A stretch of 12,302 bases of DNA from an uncultured bacterium (GTDB lineage Bacteria > Cyanobacteriota > Vampirovibrionia > Gastranaerophilales > Gastranaerophilaceae). The stretch lies in the NCBI GenBank assembly GCA_900551965.1, contig URYF01000048.1, positions 1-12,302 of the forward strand, read 5' to 3'. Every line of letters begins with the position of its first letter. Positions within the stretch are counted from its first letter, which is position 1. Under the pieces are notes generated by a model, which saw nothing but the letters and a program-made list of their open reading frames with translations, ran no database searches and was not told where the DNA came from. Below, piece by piece: positions 6,229-12,302 of this stretch. The position numbers and the translations under genes were made by a program.

Positions 6229-6256
6229 TATACATTTAACCTTTTTGCGGTATAAT
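6229..6256 (+). promoter_or_regulatory. Putative pnp promoter
   Basis: A perfect -10, TATAAT, lies at 6251-6256; the best -35 is TATACA at 6229-6234 with a 16-base spacer (four of six matches). The mRNA would begin near 6263 with a leader of about 57 bases. In that leader GCGC at 6288-6291 and 6298-6301 could form a weak 4-bp hairpin just ahead of the Shine-Dalgarno (AAAGG, 6309-6313). This promoter is back to back with that of the DUF3137 paralogue. Confidence 0.55.
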
Positions 6257-6319
6257 AAAAATGTAAATGGAAGTGTATAACTAAAAGGCGCAAAGAAGCG
6301 CAGAAAGAAAAGGTATTTT

Positions 6320-8458
6320 ATGAAACCTGAAACAAAAAGCTTTCAATTGGAAATCGGCGGCAAAACCGTAACCATTGAAACAGGAAAGTATGCACAATCA
6401 ACTAACGGTTCAGTTACAGTAAGATGCGGAGATACAATGCTATTTGTTCATTGTGTCGTATCAAAAGAACCTAGAGTAGGTATCGACTTCTTCCCGTTAT
6501 TGATTGACTATGAAGAAAGAATGTCGTCTATCGGCAGAATCCCTGGCGGATACAACCGTTCTGAAGGTAAAGCCAGCGATAAAGCAATCTTGGTATCAAG
6601 ATTAATTGACAGACCAATCAGACCTTTATTCCCTAAAGGTTATAGAAATGATATCCAAATCGTAGCTCAATTATTCAGCTATGATCAGGAAAACCAACCG
6701 GATACATTAGCAATGTTAGGTGCTTCTTGCGCTTTAATGTTGTCTGGGGCTCCTTTTGAAGGTCCTATCGGTGCAGTTAGAGTTTCTCGCGACAGCGAAG
6801 GCAACTTAATTGCTAACCCGACTCACAGACAAGCTAAAGAATCTGATCTTGATATCGTTGTATCAGGTACTCACGATTCAGTTATCATGGTTGAAGCCGG
6901 CTGTAAATTCGTTACAGAAGACGATATTATGGCAGCTGTAGAATTTGCTCAAGCTGAAATCAAAAAACAGTGTGACGCTCAGGTAGAGTTTGCTAAAGCT
7001 TGCGGAGTCGAAAAACAAGAATTCGTTAACCCTTACGATACAACTGAATTGAAAAATATCATTAACGAAACAGCTCATGACATGATTTTTGATGCTTATC
7101 ACAATTTTGACAGAGCTTACCGCCAAGAAAAATTGGAAGAAGCTAAAAAATTAGTTAAAGAAAAAATTGATGCTTTAGCTGATGATCATTATATCAAACA
7201 AATCATTGAAGAAACAGGTATTGACTTTGTTGCAGAAGAATTTAAAGCTGCAGAAAAGAAAATTATGCGTGCAATGATTCTTGATGAAGGCGTTAGAGCT
7301 GACGGAAGAAAACCAACCGAAGTTCGTCCTATCTGGTGCGAAGTTGGGGTTGTGCCTCGCGCTCACGGTTCAGCTGTATTTACAAGAGGTCAAACTCAAG
7401 TATTATCAGTTGCAACTCTGGCAGGTCCGGCTATGAAACAAGAACTTGACGGTGTTGATCCTGAAACAGAAAAAACTTATATGCACAAATACATATTCCC
7501 AGGTTTCTCAGTTGGTGAAGTTAAACCTTTAAGAGGACCAGGAAGACGTGAAGTTGGTCACGGAGCATTAGCAGAACGTGCCAACATTCCGGCACTTCCT
7601 TCTCTGGAAGATTTCGGATACACAATCCGTGTAACATCTGATGTTTTAGAATCAAACGGTTCAACTTCAATGGCATCAACCTGCGGTTCATCTATGGCTC
7701 TTATGAATGCCGGTGTTCCTGTTAAATGTATGATAGGCGGTGTTGCTATGGGTATGATTACCGAAGAAGGTAAGGAACCTGTTGTATTAACAGATATCCA
7801 GGGTATTGAAGACTTCCTTGGCGATATGGACTTCAAAGTTACAGGTAATGACACCGGTATCACAGCTTTACAAATGGATATGAAAGCTAAAGGTATAGCT
7901 AACGAAACATTACGCAGGGCTTTAGGACAAGCTAAAGAAGGCAGATTACATATCTTATCAAAAATGAGAGAAGCAATCACAGAACCTGGTCCAATGTCTC
8001 CATTTGCACCAAGTATTACAACTATGACTATTCCGACAGAAGATATCGGAACTGTTATCGGACCTGGCGGAAAACAGATTCGTGCAATCATTGATGCTTC
8101 AGGTGCAGAAATCGATATTCAAGATTCAGGTGTTGTAACAATAACTTCTAATGATCAGGAAGGTGCTCAAATCGCAATCAAAATGATTAAAGATTTGACA
8201 TTCAAACCTGAAGTTGGAATGGTTATCAAAGGTAAAGTAGTAAGAATTATTCCTATCGGAGCCTTTGTTGAACTTGGCGGCGGTAAAGACGGTATGGTTC
8301 ACATTTCTCAAGTTTGCAACGAAAGAATTGAAACTATTGAACCGCACTTAAATATCGGTCAGGAAGTTATCGTTAAAGTTGTTAAAATCGACGAAAAAGG
8401 TCGTGTAAACTTAACAATCAAAGGGGTAACCGAAGAAGACAAAGCTAAAGTTCAATAA
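6320..8458 (+). CDS. pnp: Polyribonucleotide nucleotidyltransferase (PNPase)
   Basis: PNPase degrades RNA 3' to 5' using phosphate, releasing nucleoside diphosphates, as a trimer and often as part of a degradosome. All expected domains are present and the length, 712 residues, is normal. The first RNase PH-like domain covers about 10-145, with FFPLLIDYEERMSSIGRIPGG-type sequence at 57-77. A helical linker follows, then the second RNase PH-like domain at about 320-550, including RGQTQ (356-360), PGRREVGHG (407-415) and the catalytic GDMDFKV at 501-507. The KH domain has GPGG at 581-584. The S1 domain is at about 632-702, with GAFVEL and GKDGMVHIS. The start has AAAGG six bases upstream. The gene is monocistronic here: its own promoter lies upstream and a strong hairpin terminator follows 22 bases after the stop. 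I see nothing abnormal in the protein. Confidence 0.98.
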   Translation: MKPETKSFQLEIGGKTVTIETGKYAQSTNGSVTVRCGDTMLFVHCVVSKEPRVGIDFFPLLIDYEERMSSIGRIPGGYNRSEGKASDKAILVSRLIDRPIRPLFPKGYRNDIQIVAQLFSYDQENQPDTLAMLGASCALMLSGAPFEGPIGAVRVSRDSEGNLIANPTHRQAKESDLDIVVSGTHDSVIMVEAGCKFVTEDDIMAAVEFAQAEIKKQCDAQVEFAKACGVEKQEFVNPYDTTELKNIINETAHDMIFDAYHNFDRAYRQEKLEEAKKLVKEKIDALADDHYIKQIIEETGIDFVAEEFKAAEKKIMRAMILDEGVRADGRKPTEVRPIWCEVGVVPRAHGSAVFTRGQTQVLSVATLAGPAMKQELDGVDPETEKTYMHKYIFPGFSVGEVKPLRGPGRREVGHGALAERANIPALPSLEDFGYTIRVTSDVLESNGSTSMASTCGSSMALMNAGVPVKCMIGGVAMGMITEEGKEPVVLTDIQGIEDFLGDMDFKVTGNDTGITALQMDMKAKGIANETLRRALGQAKEGRLHILSKMREAITEPGPMSPFAPSITTMTIPTEDIGTVIGPGGKQIRAIIDASGAEIDIQDSGVVTITSNDQEGAQIAIKMIKDLTFKPEVGMVIKGKVVRIIPIGAFVELGGGKDGMVHISQVCNERIETIEPHLNIGQEVIVKVVKIDEKGRVNLTIKGVTEEDKAKVQ

Positions 8459-8480
8459 CTATAAACTTTTACAGCTATTA

Positions 8481-8511
8481 AAAAGGATGATGCAAATTGC
8501 ATCATCCTTTT
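8481..8511. terminator. Bidirectional intrinsic terminator between pnp and the 821-residue gene
   Basis: AAAAGGATGATGC (8481-8493) pairs perfectly with GCATCATCCTTTT (8499-8511) around a five-base loop. The arm ends give a T-run on each strand, so it can stop both pnp (plus) and the converging gene whose stop codon is at 8516-8518 (minus), only five bases away from the stem. Confidence 0.85.
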
Positions 8512-8515
8512 AACT

Positions 8516-10981
8516 TTATTTAGAGTTTTTATATAATCTATCTAACTCCATAATTTCTTCATTTGTATATTCAAAAAGTTTTCGATCTGTCGCTTGCAGG
8601 GAATTAGCAATAGTTAAAAATCTGTCGTAGACTTCCGGAGATAAACCATGGCGATGCTTATCCAGAGTTTCCCTATTTATCAAAGTAGCCAGAATAGGGC
8701 TGTTCAGTGTCGGAGAAAGTAAATCTCTTATGAGAATAGTCATTACCTGTTCAAATCTTGCCTGACGATGTTCTTTATCAACAGATTTATCAAGCAATCC
8801 TCTTGCAATTTTATATTCCGGAATCATAAACCCAAAACTTTGCCTTAAAAACTTACGTTTAATTTTCGTAGTTGTTGCTGACTCTTTTAACATTAATAAA
8901 ATTTCTTTAATATTATTATCTGCAACTATATTATTACCATTGTATTGGCTTAACTGCTCAAGTATCGCCAATTCAATTTTTGTCGTTTCAGAGCTGCTCA
9001 TAGGTCTGGAGTAGTACGCATATCGATCATCCAATTCTTTTTTGTTAGATAATAACATTTTGGTAATATCTTGTTCTGCAGCACAACCTTTTACCAAATC
9101 ATTAAATTCATGAACATATAGCCCGTAAATTCTGGCAGGAGCATTGCCATCAAGCTCTTTATTAATTATATCCGCCATTGCTGCTGATGCTGCCATTGCC
9201 TGCTCAGAATGTTCTAAATAATACATACATTGAATACTATATGCAGTATCTAAAAACTCTTCATCACCCATAATCTGATCATCATCAATTTTATCCTTAA
9301 TATTTCTGGTTAAAAGACTTAATTTATATTTATCAGTAATTTCCGGATTATTTAAAAGTTCATTAACATATTGTCTTGCGTAAGCACTGGGATAAATTGC
9401 AGCCTCTTTCTTTAAATGCTCGCCAAAAGCTTCATTAAGATTGGCTGTAATAACAATTTCCTCTCCGTTTTTTCCATTCAATCTAAAAATTTGAGCATTA
9501 TACTGAGCAGCAGTTTCTTCTAATATGGCATCAGGATTAAAATCAGGATACTTAGCCAAAACTCCTGCAAGCTCATCTTCAAGATCATCATCTTCAATAC
9601 TTTTTGTATTTGCAGCATTCAAATCACCATAACGCTCATTAAAATGAGTTTCCCACTGTGGCTGCAACTCATCATGAAGTCTATACCGTTCAGATCTTTC
9701 GCTTTCAATATTTTTAACATTATCAATTAAATCAATAAAGTTTTCGCTGACATAATCAATAATCTTTTTATTTGAAGTTTCAGAAGTTACCTGTTTAAAT
9801 TCATTATTTATTGGAATTAAACCGCCGGCACCGTAATTATCTTCAAACAATTCAATAGTATCGGTTATTGCAATTGCATAATCTTTTCTTAATTCCGGAT
9901 TATTTTTCCAGAAACGTTTTAACATATGAACATCGTCCCCGATTTTGCCGTTTGCTTTTTCAGAATCATTAAAAGCCCTGAGTTCCTCTGAAAGATGAAT
10001 TCTATCAGCAGCAACAACCATTATCGGGCTTAAATATTTTACAATAAATGAAGCTTCCGGATCATCTTTTTTAAAACGTCTTACTATTTTTCTTTCAACA
10101 TCCTTATCAGACATGTCAGAATCTTTAAGATCATTTGTCAATTGATCTTTTCTAAATTTTTGTATTTTATATTTTCTCGGTTTTGGAGTTTTATCAATAT
10201 CAGACCTTGTGCCTGAAACTTCAGAAGAATTTGAGACTGAAGATTTACCATGATTAACTCCGCCGGTTCGAGCGGCACTCACAAGATTTTTAGGAAGGGT
10301 CACAAAAAACTTTTTGTATTCTTCTCTTGTTGAGATAAAAGAGTGCCAAAAGGCATTATTAGGGAATTTTATACCATAAGCAGATGTTGTTGAATAATCA
10401 ACAGCTTCGGTAATCAGCCCCTTGTATTCATCATTTATGTCTTTTTCTAAAAAGTCTTTACTTATTTCTTTTAAAGTTTTACCTTCTGTGTAGATTTTTC
10501 TTAACAGATACATTCCAAAATCATCACTGCCATCTTTCAATAACGGAGTATCGCTTAAATCTCTTGCTGCTTTTATTTCGGATAAAAGACCCTTTCGAGA
10601 ATTTTTAGATAAGGAATGAAGATTTTTAAATAAGTCTTCATTAGGGTATAAAACTTTAACCTCATCAAAACTATCAGCAGTTTTGATATCTTTAAAGACT
10701 TCGTGCATCATTTGTTCAGGCGGAACATGCTGCCACTGTTCATAATCTGAATATAAGCAGTCTTTCATTGTACGCGGCATATTATTCCTGTTAAAATCCT
10801 GAGCATAAAAATCCTCCGGAGTCCTGCCTCTAAAAGAAATATTATAGTCCTGATAAGCGAACATTTTTAGCGCTGCAGGTTTTGTAATTTGCTGTTTTGG
10901 GTTAGATTGTAATGCTTTATTAGGTTGTTGTTTTGGTTGGGTATTGATACTTTGTAAACCCGGGGTAAATGTAATTCTCAT
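8516..10981 (-). CDS. Large hypothetical protein, probably helical, with N-terminal SF(R)G motif
   Basis: I do not recognise this 821-residue protein. Residues 1-46 are Gln/Asn/Pro-rich and disordered, followed by NISFRGR at 47-53, a motif also echoed as PSFKA near the N-terminus of the metallophosphatase at 3026-4804. From about residue 55 the sequence is rich in charged and helix-forming residues, with no membrane segment or classical signal peptide. A Ser-rich, then Lys/Arg-rich linker (about 240-280) separates an N-terminal region, including AYGIKFPNNAFWHSF (201-215), from a longer C-terminal region with many short acidic helices. I see no catalytic motif I can name. The start at 10981 has AGGAAG at 10992-10987 on the minus strand, five bases upstream. 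The gene is alone between divergent and convergent neighbours, so context gives no hint. A secreted or surface structural protein restricted to this lineage is one possibility. Confidence 0.85.
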   Translation of the reverse strand: MRITFTPGLQSINTQPKQQPNKALQSNPKQQITKPAALKMFAYQDYNISFRGRTPEDFYAQDFNRNNMPRTMKDCLYSDYEQWQHVPPEQMMHEVFKDIKTADSFDEVKVLYPNEDLFKNLHSLSKNSRKGLLSEIKAARDLSDTPLLKDGSDDFGMYLLRKIYTEGKTLKEISKDFLEKDINDEYKGLITEAVDYSTTSAYGIKFPNNAFWHSFISTREEYKKFFVTLPKNLVSAARTGGVNHGKSSVSNSSEVSGTRSDIDKTPKPRKYKIQKFRKDQLTNDLKDSDMSDKDVERKIVRRFKKDDPEASFIVKYLSPIMVVAADRIHLSEELRAFNDSEKANGKIGDDVHMLKRFWKNNPELRKDYAIAITDTIELFEDNYGAGGLIPINNEFKQVTSETSNKKIIDYVSENFIDLIDNVKNIESERSERYRLHDELQPQWETHFNERYGDLNAANTKSIEDDDLEDELAGVLAKYPDFNPDAILEETAAQYNAQIFRLNGKNGEEIVITANLNEAFGEHLKKEAAIYPSAYARQYVNELLNNPEITDKYKLSLLTRNIKDKIDDDQIMGDEEFLDTAYSIQCMYYLEHSEQAMAASAAMADIINKELDGNAPARIYGLYVHEFNDLVKGCAAEQDITKMLLSNKKELDDRYAYYSRPMSSSETTKIELAILEQLSQYNGNNIVADNNIKEILLMLKESATTTKIKRKFLRQSFGFMIPEYKIARGLLDKSVDKEHRQARFEQVMTILIRDLLSPTLNSPILATLINRETLDKHRHGLSPEVYDRFLTIANSLQATDRKLFEYTNEEIMELDRLYKNSK

Positions 10982-11068
10982 ATTATCTTCCTATCATACT
11001 AATTTTTATGATTATAATACCTGTAAAAAATATTTTTTGCGCTTTATTAATAAACATTTACACTTTTA

Positions 11069-11077
11069 TGCTAAAAT
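11069..11077 (+). promoter_or_regulatory. Possible extended -10 promoter for the sugar kinase
   Basis: TGCTAAAAT (11069-11077) fits an extended -10 (TGn followed by TAAAAT). No good -35 is seen at normal spacing. The transcript would start near 11084, about 24 bases before the kinase ATG. The same 126-base spacer holds TATAAT on the minus strand (11016-11011), a candidate -10 for the divergent 821-residue gene, also without a clear -35. Confidence 0.35.
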
Positions 11078-11107
11078 TAAAATATAGGAATTAATGGGGG
11101 AAAGAAG

Positions 11108-12157
11108 ATGAGTGATATTATTACAATCGGAAGCGCTACAATGGATGTTTTTGTCGAATGCGATGATGCCAATATCGTTTCTGTACGAAAAAAAGATAAA
11201 AAATCTGAATATATGAGCTACCAGTATGGTGCAAAAGTTGAGATATCTGATTTTGCATCACAAGTTGGCGGCGGCGGAGTTAATACTGCAACAAACTTTG
11301 CAAATCTTGGATTTTCAACAGGTGCTATATTTAAAGTTGGTGATGATATTTATTCTCAAGGACTTTTTAGATTTTTCAAAGATAAAAATATTGATTTATC
11401 ATCCGTGATTCAAGATAAAAAAGACTCAACCGGTTTTTCGGTAATTCTTACAAGTTTTGAAGGCGACAGAACCGTTCTTGCTCACCGCGGAGCTAACGCT
11501 CATATAAAAAAATCAGAAATCAATTTCGATGCAATTAAAGAAGCTAAGTTTTTATATATAGCTCCACTAAATGGTGATAGCAACAAGGTTCTGGATGATA
11601 TTGTAAACTTTGCAAAAGATAACGGTGTTTATGTATGCTTTAATGCAGGCTCTACAGGCATTAAAAAAGGATTTAACTATTTAAAAAAGATTTTATCCTC
11701 CGCGCAGATTGTAGTTCTAAATAAAGAAGAAGCCTCAATGGCAACCGGCATAACACTAAGACCGGACACAAAGGATGAAAAATTTTCTCATCAAATGGTT
11801 CATCCTGATCTTAAAGAAATGTTTAATAAATTAAAAGTTTCAGAATATCAGCTTATCGTAATAACTGACGGCGGAGCCGGGGCATACGCATATGATGGAA
11901 AAAAATACTATTACTGCCCGTGTTTTGACGGTCCGGTCACCTCAACTCTTGGAGCCGGAGATGCGTTTGCTTCAACCTTCTGTGCATCACTGCATAAATT
12001 TGACAGCAATATAGAAAAGTCACTGATTGCAGCATCAATAAATTCAGCAGGTGTCGTATCAGAATTTGGCGCAACTGCAGGACTGCTAACATTTGATGAA
12101 ATTATAAAAAGAATGGAGGAAAACCCTGATTTCACCTGCCAGGTTGAACACGCATAA
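11108..12157 (+). CDS. PfkB-family (ribokinase-like) carbohydrate kinase
   Basis: This cytoplasmic enzyme of 349 residues is expected to phosphorylate a sugar or nucleoside with ATP. The N-terminus (DIITIGSATMDVF) is the first strand of the ribokinase fold with the substrate-binding Asp. Residues about 24-46 form the lid. The first PfkB signature region is VGGGGVNTATNFANLG (53-68). NKEE at 205-208 is the N-x-x-E motif for metal and phosphate. ITDGGAGAYAY (252-262) leads to the ATP site. The second signature, STLGAGDAFASTF (279-291), holds the anion hole and the catalytic base D285; Leu replaces the usual Thr before GAGD. Substrate could be ribose, adenosine, fructose or another sugar and cannot be decided by eye. 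The ATG at 11108 follows GGGGGAAAG (11096-11104). The gene stands alone: it diverges from the 821-residue gene and is followed by a terminator. Confidence 0.93.
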   Translation: MSDIITIGSATMDVFVECDDANIVSVRKKDKKSEYMSYQYGAKVEISDFASQVGGGGVNTATNFANLGFSTGAIFKVGDDIYSQGLFRFFKDKNIDLSSVIQDKKDSTGFSVILTSFEGDRTVLAHRGANAHIKKSEINFDAIKEAKFLYIAPLNGDSNKVLDDIVNFAKDNGVYVCFNAGSTGIKKGFNYLKKILSSAQIVVLNKEEASMATGITLRPDTKDEKFSHQMVHPDLKEMFNKLKVSEYQLIVITDGGAGAYAYDGKKYYYCPCFDGPVTSTLGAGDAFASTFCASLHKFDSNIEKSLIAASINSAGVVSEFGATAGLLTFDEIIKRMEENPDFTCQVEHA

Positions 12158-12187
12158 GAAATTTCCAATAATAATTAAATGAAAATT

Positions 12188-12225
12188 ATCCGGTTATCTA
12201 TTGTTTTTTAGTTAATCGGATTTTT
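12188..12225 (+). terminator. Intrinsic terminator after the sugar kinase
   Basis: ATCCGGTTA (12188-12196) pairs with TAATCGGAT (12213-12221) through nine pairs including one G-T, with a 16-base T-rich loop, and is followed by TTTTG. It lies 31 bases after the kinase stop codon. The stem is moderate and the loop large, so termination may be incomplete. Confidence 0.6.
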
Positions 12226-12302
12226 GTATATTACCGACTCTGGTAATTTAAATATCAAGCAAATTAATGTTTAATATTTATACACAGAAAGGCTGGATTA
12301 GG

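Noticed and set aside
7558..8091. Open frame of 177 codons on the minus strand inside pnp
   Set aside because: It is fully antisense to a confidently identified, conserved gene and shows no domain of its own; codon structure of pnp explains the open frame.
12226..12302. A gene start at the right edge
   Set aside because: AAAGG at 12288-12292 and GGATTAGG near the end look like ribosome-site material, but no start codon with a following frame is inside the window.

Overview
The window is a low-GC bacterial chromosome segment with ordinary housekeeping content (pnp, a tRNA-Arg, lemA) and lineage-specific genes of unknown role. The standard genetic code fits. The best guess for the source is Candidatus Melainabacteria / Vampirovibrionia, order Gastranaerophilales. 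That rests on two large proteins with a signal-less, low-complexity N-terminus ending in a short Ser-Phe-Lys/Arg-Ala/Gly motif, a style I associate from memory with that gut clade. It is an inference, not a search result.

Layout. Positions 1-2278 are on the plus strand: the C-terminus of a nitroreductase-like protein, a DUF3137 membrane protein 17 bases later, and lemA, which also seems to have its own promoter. A long inverted repeat that encloses a promoter follows, then a tRNA-Arg(CCG). Positions 2299-6184 are on the minus strand. Read in the direction of transcription, they hold a second, divergent DUF3137 protein from what looks like a leaderless promoter, a 140-base GC-rich island at 4941-5080, a 5'-nucleotidase-like metallophosphatase, and a small CHAP/NlpC-P60-like cysteine peptidase. 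Divergent promoters at 6185-6256 serve the DUF3137 paralogue and pnp (6320-8458, plus). pnp converges on an 821-residue orphan gene (8516-10981, minus), and the two share one hairpin terminator. A PfkB-family sugar kinase (11108-12157, plus) with its own terminator closes the window. The last ~75 bases (12226-12302) are AT-rich leader for a gene beyond the edge.

How the genes relate. DUF3137 and LemA are membrane-anchored proteins in one transcription unit and may act together at the cell envelope. The phosphatase and the peptidase are good candidates for nutrient scavenging or wall remodelling, but neither has a classical signal peptide. pnp and the tRNA are core RNA functions. I see no mobile element, CRISPR array or prophage module.

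The points most worth checking are the tRNA with an apparent A19-U56 tertiary pair in place of G19-C56, the GC-rich island with a GAAA-tetraloop hairpin, the leaderless promoter of the DUF3137 paralogue, the shared SF(K/R)(A/G) N-terminal motif, and the inverted repeat surrounding the tRNA promoter.
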